64,000 nt of DNA. Source: Armatimonas rosea (GTDB taxonomy: Bacteria > Armatimonadota > Armatimonadia > Armatimonadales > Armatimonadaceae). Within the stretch, counting starts at the first letter, position 1, and every line of letters begins with the position of its first letter. Below the pieces are notes generated by a model, which saw only the letters and a list, made by a program, of their open reading frames with translations, searched no databases and was not told the origin of the DNA. Location of the stretch: positions 868,001 to 932,000 of the forward strand of contig NZ_JACHGW010000002.1 of the NCBI RefSeq assembly GCF_014202505.1, written 5' to 3'. A program made the position numbers and the translations under genes. Below, in pieces: positions 1-9,050 of the stretch.

Positions 1-588
1 CAGACCGCCGCCTCTCCGGGTGTGGCGGGACAGGCACTGCGCAACGGGGCCGACTTCCAGGGCTCGATCCTCGACCTGACCCAGGCCTTCGCCAAGACCC
101 TGGAGCGGATTCGGCAGACCAACCAGAAGTTTATCGCGCGCCTCCCCGGCCAGCCCCACGAGCCGGGCTCGATCGGGGAGGATAAGAGCGACCTGGGGAT
201 CTTTGACATGACCATGAATGTCCCGGAGGCCTGCCTGGGCTGGGCGAACAACTACGCGATCGCGCCCAAGCTCCTTCCTGCGGGCCAAGACCCCTTCACA
301 AGTGAGGTCTACTTCGCGGGAAACCTGCTCACCGACACGGGCTCCGCGATCGGAGGGGTCTGGGGGACGGTCGCGGGGGCGGGCCTGGACAACCCGATTA
401 TCTGGGCAGCGGTCTGGAAGACCCAGTTTGGGGGGAAAGACCACGACCAACCGACCAAGCCGGGGGCACCGGATTTTGAGCTCGCAAGCCTGGGGCCACG
501 GTTCGACGCTCAAAAGAATAAAGCCATCGGCGACTATGTTTTAGATATTGCCTCAAAGTGTAACCTTGGGTTCCGCTGCGCCCGCTAG
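1..588 (+). CDS. Secreted FGE-like domain protein, C-terminal part (first of three tandem paralogues)
   Basis: The frame is open from base 1, so this is the 3' end of a longer gene cut by the window edge; the GTG at 22 is probably internal. The visible part has the late section of a formylglycine-generating-enzyme (FGE/SUMF1-type) fold: a SDLGIFDMTMNVPEACLGW stretch in the place of the usual GLYDMAGNVWEW motif, and the terminal GFRCAR typical of the family. It matches the C-termini of the next two genes (SDFGVRNVHLNAPEICLGW and SDFGVRHVHVNAPEFC; ends FRGAR). No catalytic cysteine pair is evident in this portion, so enzymatic FGE activity is doubtful. Function unknown. Confidence 0.8.
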   Translation, partial: QTAASPGVAGQALRNGADFQGSILDLTQAFAKTLERIRQTNQKFIARLPGQPHEPGSIGEDKSDLGIFDMTMNVPEACLGWANNYAIAPKLLPAGQDPFTSEVYFAGNLLTDTGSAIGGVWGTVAGAGLDNPIIWAAVWKTQFGGKDHDQPTKPGAPDFELASLGPRFDAQKNKAIGDYVLDIASKCNLGFRCAR

Positions 589-628
589 CGCAGCACTGAC
601 TTCGGTTTTCGATCTTGGGAGGGGTGCG

Positions 629-2542
629 ATGACACGTTTCAGGGCTTTGCTTGGGGGATTAATCGCTCTCTGGGGGAGCTGTCTGCCTACTGGGGCACAG
701 GTGTATAACGCTGGAGCTAAACCGGTAAAAGGGAGCACGTACCTTGAGAGAAGACCAGTAGAGCCTGATATCGAGACGATCGCGCCCTACAGTGGCTGGA
801 AGAAACACCGGGGGACGCCCGAGGAGTGCCTCGCGGTGGTGCAGCTGGAGGAGGGGGGAGCCTACAGCGCGTTTGTGGTGCGCTGTGACGGGTTCTTAGT
901 TGTCCCCGAGGCCGCGTGGCAGGCCTTTATGGACAAGAAGAAGGGGGATACTCTGGTGACACAGGCCGAGGGGGAGACCAGCACGGGGCCCTTTGCGATC
1001 TCTGCGGCACTACGACGCAAGAGCTCGCGCTGTAGCTACCGGCTCCTCAAGGTCAACGACCACCACCTACGGAGCCTGCCGGTCCTCGCCCCCGAGGCTC
1101 TCCAGACCGGAGCGCCGCTACGGGTTCTCTGGGCAACTCCGGCTCCTAACGGAAGAGGACTACAGGTGGAGCAGTGTACGGCCCGCTACGGAGAGCTGGT
1201 GGATCCGCGCCGCGGCGAGCTGGCGACTCTCATCTACGAGGGGGGCGTGCCGCAGCGCATCCCCAGTGGGGCCGTGGTGATCGATGCGGTATCGCAGGCG
1301 GCGGTGGGAATGATCACAGAGGGCACTCAGCCCACTCGGTTTGCGACCTGGCGCTACTGGGGAGACATGATAAACCAGGTCGGGCTGGCACCGGATCGCG
1401 AGGCGGCGCTCAATAAAGTCCCCACGCAAGACTCCCGGATGGTGAAGGTCACTGGTGGTCCCGTGCGTCTAAAGGAGCAGCAGTGCGAGGACTTTATCAA
1501 GAGCTTTGGCACGGACGTAGCCTGCACGGCTGATTTTTACTGTGATATCAACCCCGTGACGAACTTGGAGTGGTTTGGTTGGAGCAAGACCCGCTCCACC
1601 CCGACCGAGCCGCTCGCAACCGAGGCAAACCTTACCCATAAACCTATTGACCACCCCCAGTTTCCCGTTGGAGGAGCTAGCCTGGTAGATATGATGGACT
1701 ACTTGTCCGATCATAGTAAACGTTTCCTGACAGAAGTTGAATTTATGCGAGCTTCACGGACAAAGGAAATGAAATGGTTGATTGATATGGATTATGAAAT
1801 AATTGATGCTTACGACTCATTATTGGAATTTGAAGATCAGTATATAAGTCTTAAAAATGATAATTTTCGTGAAGAGAATTTTATCCCTGATATACTAAGG
1901 GCTGTACTGGCACATGTCGAAACTAAGTGGAGCCAGGGTCGAAGCACGGCTGCATTTAAACAAGTACCTGTTCCAGATAGTACTCATCCTGTGAATCTTT
2001 ATGAAAAAGACAAGAGTGATTTTGGTGTAAGAAATGTCCACCTTAATGCGCCTGAGATATGTCTTGGATGGAATCGTAATATTGTCTTATGTGAAAAGAT
2101 AAGGCCCTCAATGGCTGATTCTTTCCTGTCGCGGATTAATTACGTCGGGGAATTTAATTCGAAAAGGATGGTGTATGATCCTAAATACAGTTCATTAATT
2201 ATTGAGAACGACCTTTTTGATGTTTTAAAGGCGGGGGCTCCGTATAAGAATTGTTTGGGTTCTTATTTGCAAATTATGATTGAAGGTAAAGATTATGATT
2301 TTCGAAAAAATAAGAATAGGCTTAATGATTATGGAATGACAAAATTTGGTGAGTTTGTGTATCCATTCGATTTTGGTGGTGCCGTAGCAAGTCCTTTATC
2401 TCGTGAAAAAGTTCGACTGGGAAATGGAGGCGCTAGTATTTTTGATAATGCGATTCGTGAGACGGTAGGCGTGGACTATCATTGGAAAATAGTCGTGGAC
2501 TACAAGAAAGTGACGACATTTTCATTTCGGGGAGCTCGTTAA
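629..2542 (+). CDS. Secreted pseudo-protease/FGE-like protein (second paralogue, chimeric composition)
   Basis: ATG 629 follows a GGGAGGGG Shine-Dalgarno (617-624) and begins a signal peptide (MTRFRALLGGLIALWGS, cut near GAQ). The 637-residue product has a trypsin-like domain (about residues 55-230) whose usual histidine motif is replaced by VVRCDGFLVVPEAAW and whose Ser region reads SGAVVIDAVSQAAVGMI, so it is probably catalytically dead. An FGE-like domain follows (NPVTNLEWFGW, then RFLTEVEFMRAS, then SDFGVRNVHLNAPEICLGW, end FRGAR). From about base 1690 the DNA drops sharply to roughly one-third G+C although the protein still aligns with its paralogues. It probably acts outside the cytoplasm; the partner is unknown. 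Confidence 0.85.
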   Translation: MTRFRALLGGLIALWGSCLPTGAQVYNAGAKPVKGSTYLERRPVEPDIETIAPYSGWKKHRGTPEECLAVVQLEEGGAYSAFVVRCDGFLVVPEAAWQAFMDKKKGDTLVTQAEGETSTGPFAISAALRRKSSRCSYRLLKVNDHHLRSLPVLAPEALQTGAPLRVLWATPAPNGRGLQVEQCTARYGELVDPRRGELATLIYEGGVPQRIPSGAVVIDAVSQAAVGMITEGTQPTRFATWRYWGDMINQVGLAPDREAALNKVPTQDSRMVKVTGGPVRLKEQQCEDFIKSFGTDVACTADFYCDINPVTNLEWFGWSKTRSTPTEPLATEANLTHKPIDHPQFPVGGASLVDMMDYLSDHSKRFLTEVEFMRASRTKEMKWLIDMDYEIIDAYDSLLEFEDQYISLKNDNFREENFIPDILRAVLAHVETKWSQGRSTAAFKQVPVPDSTHPVNLYEKDKSDFGVRNVHLNAPEICLGWNRNIVLCEKIRPSMADSFLSRINYVGEFNSKRMVYDPKYSSLIIENDLFDVLKAGAPYKNCLGSYLQIMIEGKDYDFRKNKNRLNDYGMTKFGEFVYPFDFGGAVASPLSREKVRLGNGGASIFDNAIRETVGVDYHWKIVVDYKKVTTFSFRGAR

Positions 2543-2569
2543 ATCGTGGTACTGGCATGAGGTGTGCTG

Positions 2570-4381
2570 ATGAGAAGTGGAGCTTTTGATCGTCTTCGTG
2601 CGGGCCTAGGCCTGTTGGTTGCCTTGAGTGGCGCTTTGTTGATCTTGGGGGATGCCAAGGCCGGTGCACAGGCGCTCCGGCCCAAGCGCCACGATCGTCT
2701 GCCGCTTGGGCCGTATGTGGACACGGCCGAGCCCTACAGCAAGTGGAAGACGCACCGGGGGAGGGCGGAGGACGCGCTGGTGGTGGTTCGCCAGGAAAAT
2801 GGTCCTCGTGTCAGTGCTTTTGTCGTGCGCTGCGATGGGTTTCTGGTCGTGCCGGAGGCGACTTGGAGTGCCCAGCTCGCCCACGAGCCGCTCAGCGTGG
2901 TCGTCACCCAGGCCGAGAACGAGACAAGCGTCGGCCCCTTTCCCATTGTTGCCGCGATGCGCCGCGAGACCCGGCGTGCGGACTACCGGCTCCTCAAGGT
3001 CAACGACCATCATCTGCGGAGTGTCCCGCTGCTCAGTAGCACCCAGCTGGAAAAAGACACACCGCTGGTGGTGATGTGGGCGACTCTGGCTGCGGATGGG
3101 AAGACTCTGGAGGTCCAGAAGTGCCGTGCCCGCTGTCGTGAGCTACCCGCAGGGGCCGACTCCTACCAGGCGCAGCTGGAGTACACCGCGGGTGCTCCCC
3201 CGGTGGGGCTGCTCTCCGGTGCGCTGGTGGTGGACGAAGCCTCGGGGGCGGCGGTGGGGATGATCACGGAGGCGAGCAAGCCAACCCAGTTCTCCACCTG
3301 GCGCTACTGGCACGACATGGTCAACGAGGTCGGGCTGGCCCCAGATCGCGAGGCGGCGCAAAACCGTCCTCCCAGCACCGGGTCCGCGATGGTCAAGGTT
3401 CCGGGTGGCCCCGTGCGCCTCTCGGGGCAGCACTTTAGTCGTTTTATGACCTCGTTTGGCACCGACATTGTCTGCACCGCGGATTTCTACTGCGACGTGA
3501 ACCCCGTTACGAATGGGGAGTGGTTTCCCTGGGCAGCCAATCAGAAATATCCGCCTGCTCTGCCCCAGACCATGCAAAACCTGAATAACCGGCCCTACCA
3601 CTACCCGGATTATCCTGTTGCAGGGGTTCGTGTCGAAGATGCAGGGCGCTACGTCGCCTCACAGAACAAGCGCATGCTGACCGAGATTGAGTTTTTGCGG
3701 GCGGCTTATACAAAAGACATGACCTGGCTGGTGGCGCAGGACCAGAGCACCATTCAGACATACGCACCGCTGGAGCTGGAGATGACACCACTAAAACGGA
3801 TTCGGCTCGCGGATCAGCTCTTTTTGGAGTCTAGCCAGCGCGCCATTCATCTTGCCTTGCCAGGCGAGAGAGTCCCTGGTGCGCCCGCTGAGGTGGGTGA
3901 GGCAGAACCGCAGCGTCCGGGCGAGGCTAAGTTCATGCCAGGACAGTCCCACTCGATCTTTGCGCTCCCGGAAGATATCAGTGATTTTGGTGTGCGCCAT
4001 GTCCATGTGAATGCCCCCGAGTTTTGTCAGGGGTTGGGGAACACGATGGGGGTTGCCTTGAAGACACGCCCTTCGATAGACCCTTTCCTTTCTGGGCTTG
4101 CCTTTGAGGAAAAAGCGATCTCAGGTCAGCAGGGAGCGCGTTTGATCTCCTTTATTGGAGCGGGAGAGCAGCCCCTCATGACGTTTCTTGCTTGGCGGCT
4201 CGCGTTTAATCAGATCCCTGGTGCAGACACACCTAACTGGACTCTAGAGCAAGTGGCTGCTCGCCATCAAGCCAGCATGCAGGAGCTGATGAAGCCGAAC
4301 CTGTCACGAACGGGGACCGCTCTTGTCGGGGCTGGCCGAGGCGTTACGGTCTCCGCCGCGGGGTTCCGTGGGGCACGCTAG
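2570..4381 (+). CDS. Secreted pseudo-protease/FGE-like protein (third paralogue)
   Basis: I chose ATG 2570 over GTG 2564 because GAGGTG at 2560-2565 is spaced as a ribosome site and the N-terminus is a signal peptide (MRSGAFDRLRAGLGLLVALS). Its 603 residues repeat the layout of the preceding gene: a degenerate trypsin-like domain (VVRCDGFLVVPEATW, LLSGALVVDEASGAAVGMIT), then an FGE-like domain with PVTNGEWFPW, KRMLTEIEFLRAA and the terminal GFRGAR. A proline-rich linker (PGERVPGAPAEVGEAEPQRP) sits before the last FGE motif. Base composition is uniformly GC-rich, unlike the second paralogue. The role may be protein binding at the cell surface, by analogy with non-catalytic FGE/C-type-lectin-like folds; this is inference. 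Confidence 0.87.
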   Translation: MRSGAFDRLRAGLGLLVALSGALLILGDAKAGAQALRPKRHDRLPLGPYVDTAEPYSKWKTHRGRAEDALVVVRQENGPRVSAFVVRCDGFLVVPEATWSAQLAHEPLSVVVTQAENETSVGPFPIVAAMRRETRRADYRLLKVNDHHLRSVPLLSSTQLEKDTPLVVMWATLAADGKTLEVQKCRARCRELPAGADSYQAQLEYTAGAPPVGLLSGALVVDEASGAAVGMITEASKPTQFSTWRYWHDMVNEVGLAPDREAAQNRPPSTGSAMVKVPGGPVRLSGQHFSRFMTSFGTDIVCTADFYCDVNPVTNGEWFPWAANQKYPPALPQTMQNLNNRPYHYPDYPVAGVRVEDAGRYVASQNKRMLTEIEFLRAAYTKDMTWLVAQDQSTIQTYAPLELEMTPLKRIRLADQLFLESSQRAIHLALPGERVPGAPAEVGEAEPQRPGEAKFMPGQSHSIFALPEDISDFGVRHVHVNAPEFCQGLGNTMGVALKTRPSIDPFLSGLAFEEKAISGQQGARLISFIGAGEQPLMTFLAWRLAFNQIPGADTPNWTLEQVAARHQASMQELMKPNLSRTGTALVGAGRGVTVSAAGFRGAR

Positions 4382-4384
4382 CGG

Positions 4385-4390
4385 TATACT
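4385..4390 (+). promoter_or_regulatory. -10 box of pyrE (leaderless type)
   Basis: TATACT lies 7 bases before the pyrE ATG, so transcription should start at or beside the start codon. No Shine-Dalgarno is visible. Confidence 0.65.
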
Positions 4391-4397
4391 TGAGGGC

Positions 4398-4976
4398 ATG
4401 ACCGATCACGATGTCCTTGAGATCTTTACCGAGAGTGGCGCGCTGCTCAAGGGGCACTTTGTCCTGACCAGTGGCCGCCACTCCGACACGTACTTTGAGA
4501 AGTTCCATGTCCTGCGCTACCCGCCGCATGTCGAGACCCTCTGCAAGGTGCTCGCTGCGCGCTGCGCGGCCACCAAGCCCGATGTGGTCCTCGGGCCGAC
4601 CACGCTGGGGATCCTGCTGGCCTACGAGGTAGCAAAACAGCTCGGGGTTCCCGCAGCCTACGGCGAGAAAGGCGAGGGTGGCAAGCGCATGCTCCGTCGC
4701 CCGGAGCACCTGGTGGCCGGCCAGCGCGTCTTGGTGGTCGATGACGTGCTCACGACCGGTGGCTCGATCCGCGAGTGCATGGAGCTGGTCGAGAGTGTTG
4801 GCGCGACTCTCTGTGGGGTCGGGGTGGTAGTAGACCGGAGCGCGGGCAAGCTCGACTTTGGTGCCCCCCTGGCCGCGACCCTCTCGATGGATGTGGTCAG
4901 CTACCCCGAGGGCGAGGTTCCGGACTGGCTCGCTGCGATTCCCATCACACGCCCCGGCTCAACCGGGAAGAAGTAG
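4398..4976 (+). CDS. pyrE: Orotate phosphoribosyltransferase
   Basis: Transfers the phosphoribosyl group of PRPP to orotate to give OMP in pyrimidine synthesis, in the cytoplasm. The 192-residue protein has the N-terminal hood LTSGRHSDTYFEKF and the PRPP loop RVLVVDDVLTTGGS around residues 112-125. Length is normal for the short bacterial PyrE. Start ATG 4398 sits 7 bases after a TATACT box; the longer reading frame from 4323 would overlap the upstream gene and is rejected. It is monocistronic; its last 18 bases overlap the 3' end of the convergent dehydrogenase gene. Confidence 0.95.
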   Translation: MTDHDVLEIFTESGALLKGHFVLTSGRHSDTYFEKFHVLRYPPHVETLCKVLAARCAATKPDVVLGPTTLGILLAYEVAKQLGVPAAYGEKGEGGKRMLRRPEHLVAGQRVLVVDDVLTTGGSIRECMELVESVGATLCGVGVVVDRSAGKLDFGAPLAATLSMDVVSYPEGEVPDWLAAIPITRPGSTGKK

Positions 4977-5951
4977 GCCAAGCTCTTCTTGCACCTGCAC
5001 GGGGCGCTGCAGTGCGACCGAGCGGCGCAGGGCGGCCTCGAACTGGAGCTCCTCCAGGCCTGCCCGACCGGGGATGGGCGGGGGAGCTCCTTGGCGAATC
5101 GACTCTAGATAGGCCGCCAGAGACTTTTCAAACGAGAGCCGATACTGGTCCCAGCGCGAGTGGTTGCCGATCAGCCCGTGGGTCTCTTTGTAGCGCGTGG
5201 CATGGTCCCAGATCTCTAGGGGACCGTCGAGGTCCGAGAAGTGCAGGCTCCCGCGCTCAAAGGCAAAGTGCAGCTCGTAGAGGGAGTGGTCGAACTTTGT
5301 GCCGCTGGTGCCCAGAACCGTGCCGGTCGCACCGTTCTCCAGGCGAAATGCTCCACTGAGATCGAGTGCGCCTTGATGCTCCGTGGTGCCTGCTAGCGCA
5401 GCGACCTCCGCGGCGCGCCCGCCGAAGAGCTGCAGCAGGTCGATACAGTGGCTCCAGCAGGCGTAGTTCACCAGCAGGCTCGCCTGGGTGAGCTTGCCAA
5501 AGTCGCGCTCCGCCAGGATTGCTTGTGCCCGCTGGGTCTGCGCAAAGAAGCGGTAGTTAAATACCATCGCGGTCTCACTCCCGATCGCTTCGGCGCGCTG
5601 GAGGAGCGAGCGTGCCTGGAGAAAGTCGTCCTCCGAGACATGCGCTTGTCCGTTTTTCGCGACAAGGGGCTTCTCAAAGAACAGGCGCTTGGGCCTGCCC
5701 GCCAGGAGCGCCTCGGTTGCGTCGGCGCGCTGGGTCTCGTGGGTGAGGACGAGCACGGCATCGGGCTGGTCGGCGAGGAGGGCCTCCACCGACGGAAACA
5801 CGGTGCCGCCAAAGTCTCGGGCGCAGTCCTCGGCGCGCTCTGGGGTTCGGGAGAAGTAGCGGAGCGTTGTATCGGGCTGCTTGGCTAGGTAGGGAAGGTA
5901 GTTGTTGCGGGCGACCTTGCCCGTGCCGACAACGGCGATCTTGAGCGTCAT
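4959..5951 (-). CDS. Gfo/Idh/MocA-family oxidoreductase
   Basis: A 330-residue NAD(P)-dependent sugar or cyclitol dehydrogenase-like protein. The N-terminal Rossmann fold opens with KIAVVGTGKVARNNYLPYL, the LFFEKPL motif supplies the conserved EKP lysine, and the C-terminal half is the alpha/beta domain that shapes the substrate site. The substrate cannot be read from the sequence. Start ATG 5951 has an upstream TAGAGT box at 6 bases and no ribosome site. It is transcribed alone, convergent with pyrE and divergent from the YceI gene. It is not closely similar to the three family members at 13688-19020. Confidence 0.9.
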   Translation of the reverse strand: MTLKIAVVGTGKVARNNYLPYLAKQPDTTLRYFSRTPERAEDCARDFGGTVFPSVEALLADQPDAVLVLTHETQRADATEALLAGRPKRLFFEKPLVAKNGQAHVSEDDFLQARSLLQRAEAIGSETAMVFNYRFFAQTQRAQAILAERDFGKLTQASLLVNYACWSHCIDLLQLFGGRAAEVAALAGTTEHQGALDLSGAFRLENGATGTVLGTSGTKFDHSLYELHFAFERGSLHFSDLDGPLEIWDHATRYKETHGLIGNHSRWDQYRLSFEKSLAAYLESIRQGAPPPIPGRAGLEELQFEAALRRSVALQRPVQVQEELGLLLPG

Positions 5952-5957
5952 GGCGAG

Positions 5958-5963
5958 ACTCTA
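5958..5963 (-). promoter_or_regulatory. -10 box of the 4959-5951 dehydrogenase (leaderless type)
   Basis: TAGAGT on the minus strand, 6 bases before ATG 5951. The short divergent gap up to 6039 also holds a direct AACTATT repeat (5971-5977 and 5990-5996) that could be an operator. Confidence 0.5.
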
Positions 5964-6038
5964 CCATAAAAACTATTGATAACAATTGGAACTATTCTGA
6001 TCTCAGGTTGTATCAGAGAGCGGAGGTAGTTTTTTCCA

Positions 6039-6581
6039 ATGCCATTTTTTCAGCTAGATCCCACGGGAACATGGACCGTGGACGTTGCCCATAGTGAGAT
6101 CGGGTTTGCCGTGCGCCACCTCGGTGCAGGCAAGACCCGCGGGAAGTTCACCGACTTCACTGGAGTCGTGACCGCTGACCCCAAGAACCTTGCGAAATCG
6201 TCGGTGAGCTTCACGGTGCAGGCCAAGAGTATCGACACCGCCAACGAGGCCCGCGACAAGCACCTGCGTAGCGGCGATTTCTTCGATGTCGAGAAGTTCC
6301 CCACGCTCAGCTTTACCAGCACCAAGATCGAGAAGGCGGGCGCGGGCTACAAGGCCACGGGCAAGCTCACGATCCACGGGGTCACCAAGGTCATCAGCTT
6401 CCCGTTTACTGTCTCGAATCCCGTCAAGGGCATGCAGAAAGAGACCCGCGCGGGAGTCGAGGCACGCTTTACCATCAACCGCAAGGACTACGGTCTGGTG
6501 TGGAACGCGCTGGTCGAGGGCACGCAGGTAGTTGGGGAGCAGGTCGAGATTAGCCTCGATCTGGAAGGCGTCAAGAAGTAG
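6039..6581 (+). CDS. YceI family protein
   Basis: A 180-residue lipocalin-like YceI protein, a family whose members bind isoprenoid-type lipids in a beta barrel. Seen: WTVDVAHSEIGFAVRHLGAGKTRGKF split over the N-terminus, ARDKHLRSGDFFDVEKFPTL and the KLTIHGVTK strand, all family hallmarks. There is no signal peptide, so this copy should be cytoplasmic, unlike E. coli YceI. ATG 6039 is preceded by GGAGGT (6022-6027) at 11 bases. It stands alone, followed by a long hairpin region. Lipid carrier or stress role is family inference. Confidence 0.92.
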   Translation: MPFFQLDPTGTWTVDVAHSEIGFAVRHLGAGKTRGKFTDFTGVVTADPKNLAKSSVSFTVQAKSIDTANEARDKHLRSGDFFDVEKFPTLSFTSTKIEKAGAGYKATGKLTIHGVTKVISFPFTVSNPVKGMQKETRAGVEARFTINRKDYGLVWNALVEGTQVVGEQVEISLDLEGVKK

Positions 6582-6585
6582 CCAC

Positions 6586-6671
6586 AAAAAATCGCCCGTG
6601 CTTACCTCCCCCCGCGCCTGAGAGCGCGACCCCCTCCGGCAAGCGAAGGGGGAGAGAGCACGGGCTTTTTG
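6586..6671. terminator. Bidirectional-looking terminator hairpin
   Basis: GCCCGTGCT (6594-6602) pairs with AGCACGGGC (6657-6665) and is flanked by an A-run and by TTTTTG. The loop holds smaller G/C hairpins (CCCCCT with AGGGGG). It ends YceI transcription and runs directly into the TATAAT box of the next gene. Confidence 0.7.
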
Positions 6672-6674
6672 TCT

Positions 6675-6680
6675 TATAAT
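6675..6680 (+). promoter_or_regulatory. -10 box of the response regulator (leaderless type)
   Basis: Consensus TATAAT 6 bases before the GTG at 6687. Confidence 0.65.
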
Positions 6681-6686
6681 TTTCTT

Positions 6687-7073
6687 GTGAAAACCATCCT
6701 CATTGCCGAAGACGAACCGCATGTCCGTGGTTTAATTCGCGTCCACCTAGATCGGGCAGGCTATCGAGTCGAGATGGCAGAGAATGGGCAACAAGCCTGG
6801 GAGCGGCTTCAGCGAGGCGGGATTGATCTCCTCATCACCGATGGTGTCATGCCTCAACTCAATGGCTTGGAGCTGATCGAAAAAGTTCAGACCGACCCTG
6901 TTCTGTATTCACTTCCCATTTGTTTAATCTCACTCCCTCTTTACAATCATCTTCCCCATGCTGAGCAAATCACGGAAGCCTTAGTGCGGTTTCGCGTTGC
7001 TGCAATAGTTCCCAAACCGTTCAATCCTATGGAACTGTTACACGCAGTGAATCGCATCTTTGAAACATCGTAG
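6687..7073 (+). CDS. Single-domain response regulator (CheY-like)
   Basis: A 128-residue receiver domain with no output domain. The acidic pocket is AEDEP near the N-terminus, the phospho-acceptor Asp lies in LLITDGVMPQLNG, and the conserved Lys is in VPKPFNP. I start it at GTG 6687, 6 bases after TATAAT, instead of the upstream ATG 6669 that overlaps the terminator. No kinase is adjacent; the orphan GAF kinase at 32624 is one candidate partner but nothing links them. The TAG stop (7071-7073) is the first three bases of a dispersed repeat. Confidence 0.9.
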   Translation: MKTILIAEDEPHVRGLIRVHLDRAGYRVEMAENGQQAWERLQRGGIDLLITDGVMPQLNGLELIEKVQTDPVLYSLPICLISLPLYNHLPHAEQITEALVRFRVAAIVPKPFNPMELLHAVNRIFETS

Positions 7074-7096
7074 CCCGGCACGGGCTTTGCGGCGGA
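7071..7096 (+). repeat. Dispersed repeat, copy 1 (also at 38001-38026)
   Basis: 26 bases identical to 38001-38026, containing the small palindrome AGCCCGGCACGGGCT. Its first three bases are the stop codon of the response regulator. Confidence 0.8.
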
Positions 7097-7138
7097 ACGC
7101 CACTGCAGACGCCTCATTCCATGGGGCGGCACACGCGG

Positions 7139-7144
7139 TACAAT
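7139..7144 (+). promoter_or_regulatory. -10 box of lepA (leaderless type)
   Basis: TACAAT 8 bases before ATG 7153; no clear Shine-Dalgarno. Confidence 0.6.
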
Positions 7145-7152
7145 AGAGGGCT

Positions 7153-8964
7153 ATGGCAGTTCCTCAGGATCGCATTCGTAACTTTTGTATTATCGCCCAC
7201 GTGGACCACGGAAAGTCCACGCTCGCTGACCGTCTGCTGGAGTTCACCGGCACGGTGGATAAACGCGACATGCAGGCGCAGCTCCTCGACCAGATGGATA
7301 TCGAGCGGGAGCGGGGCATCACGATTAAGATGGCCGCGGTCCGCATGGCCTACACCGCCAAAGATGGGCTTGAGTACGAGCTGAACCTGATCGACACGCC
7401 CGGTCACGTGGACTTCACCTACGAGGTCTCGCGCTCGCTCAATGCCTGTGAAGGAGCGCTCTTAGTTGTGGATGCCGCGCAGGGAGTGGAGGCGCAGACC
7501 CTCGCCAACGCCAACCTCGCGATGAACGCCAACCTAGAGATCATCCCGGTCATCAACAAGATCGACCTGCCCGCCGCCGACCCGGACCGGGTTGCGGAGG
7601 AGATCGAGAGTGTCCTCGCGATCGATGCCACCGAGGCGATTCCCTGTAGCGCCAAAGAGGGGATTGGGATCGAGGAGATCCTGGAGGCCGTGGTGCAGAA
7701 GGTCCCGCCGCCCGCAGGTGATCCGACCAAGCCCCTGCGCGCACTGGTCTTCGATAGCCACTACGATGGCTACCTTGGGGTGGTGGCCTATGTTCGCATT
7801 GTGGATGGGACTCTGAAGGCCGGCGACAAGGTGCACTTTATCGCCACGGGCAAGGAGTTCCCGGTGAGCGAGGTGGGGACCTTTGCGCCGCGCATGCGCC
7901 CCGCCGAGCTGCTCCGCGCGGGGGGCACGGGCTACTTCCACGCCGCGATCAAGTCCGTCACCGATGCCCGTGTCGGCGATACCATCACGGTCGCCGGGCG
8001 CGAGGGCAAGGCGGTCGAGGCGCTTCCGGGCTACCGGCCTGCCAAGCCGATGGTCTTCTGTGGCCTCTACCCGCACGACTCCAGCGACTTCCCCAACCTG
8101 CGCGAGGCGCTCTCCAAGATGCAGCTCAACGATGCCGCGCTCAGCTTCGAGGCGGAGAGCAGCGCCGCGATGGGCTTTGGCTTCCGCTGCGGCTTCTTGG
8201 GGCTGCTGCACATGGAGATTGTCCAGGAGCGCCTAGAGCGAGAGTTCAACCTCGCGCTGCTGGCCACCGCTCCGAGCGTCATCTACCATGTCTACAAGAC
8301 CGATGGCACGATGGAGGTGATCGACAATCCCGCCAACTGGCCCACCACCACGACCATCGAGCGCACCGAGGAGCCCTATGTCGATGCGACTATTATCGTC
8401 CCCACGGACTATGTCGGTGCGGTGATGGAGATGGGCCGGGAGCGCCGGGGGATCCAAGACCGCATGGAGTACCCCGCGCCGGGTCGTGTGATGCTCTACT
8501 ACAAGCTCCCGCTCGCCGAGATCATCATGGACTTCTTCGACCAGCTCAAGAGCCGTACCAAGGGCTACGCCAGCTTCGACTACGAGCTCTCGGACTACAG
8601 CCCCAGCCCGCTGGTGAAAGTGGATGTCCAGGTAAACGCCGATCCGGTCGATGCGCTGAGCTTCATTGTCCACCGCGACAAGGCCTTCCCGCGTGGCAAG
8701 ATGCTGGTGGAGAAGCTCAAGGAGATCCTGCCGCGCCAGATGTTTGAGATCAAGCTCCAGGCCGCGATCGGGGGCAAGATCATCGCCGCCGAGCGTGTCT
8801 CGGCGCTACGCAAAAACGTCATTGCCAAGTGCTACGGTGGTGATATCTCCCGAAAGCGCAAGCTGCTGGAGAAGCAAAAAGAGGGCAAGAAGCGCATGAA
8901 GCAGTTCGGCAATGTCGAGATTCCGCAAGAGGCGTTTATGTCCGTGCTCAAGCTGGGGAACTGA
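7153..8964 (+). CDS. lepA: Elongation factor 4 (LepA), ribosome back-translocating GTPase
   Basis: A 603-residue translational GTPase that acts on the ribosome. GTPase motifs are AHVDHGKST (G1), the RERGITIK switch region, DTPGHVDF (G3) and NKIDLP (G4). The LepA-specific C-terminal domain ends in a basic stretch, [20 protein letters not shown]. Length and domain order are normal. It starts at ATG 7153 with a -10 box 8 bases upstream, so it is probably translated from a leaderless or near-leaderless message. It is followed by a G/C hairpin. Confidence 0.97.
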   Translation: MAVPQDRIRNFCIIAHVDHGKSTLADRLLEFTGTVDKRDMQAQLLDQMDIERERGITIKMAAVRMAYTAKDGLEYELNLIDTPGHVDFTYEVSRSLNACEGALLVVDAAQGVEAQTLANANLAMNANLEIIPVINKIDLPAADPDRVAEEIESVLAIDATEAIPCSAKEGIGIEEILEAVVQKVPPPAGDPTKPLRALVFDSHYDGYLGVVAYVRIVDGTLKAGDKVHFIATGKEFPVSEVGTFAPRMRPAELLRAGGTGYFHAAIKSVTDARVGDTITVAGREGKAVEALPGYRPAKPMVFCGLYPHDSSDFPNLREALSKMQLNDAALSFEAESSAAMGFGFRCGFLGLLHMEIVQERLEREFNLALLATAPSVIYHVYKTDGTMEVIDNPANWPTTTTIERTEEPYVDATIIVPTDYVGAVMEMGRERRGIQDRMEYPAPGRVMLYYKLPLAEIIMDFFDQLKSRTKGYASFDYELSDYSPSPLVKVDVQVNADPVDALSFIVHRDKAFPRGKMLVEKLKEILPRQMFEIKLQAAIGGKIIAAERVSALRKNVIAKCYGGDISRKRKLLEKQKEGKKRMKQFGNVEIPQEAFMSVLKLGN

Positions 8965-8976
8965 TCCCTCTGATTG

Positions 8977-9000
8977 TCCCCCCGGTTGGAGCGGGGGGAC
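8977..9000. terminator. G/C hairpin after lepA sharing a core with the 27049-27177 palindrome
   Basis: GTCCCCCC pairs with GGGGGGAC around the loop GGTTGGAGC. The 17-base core at 8980-8996 is identical to 27051-27067. No T-run follows, so termination is not certain. Confidence 0.55.
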
Positions 9001-9050
9001 TGTAGAGCCTGCGGCTACGAAGGGCGTGCCGCCCATGAGGAGGAGTTGCT

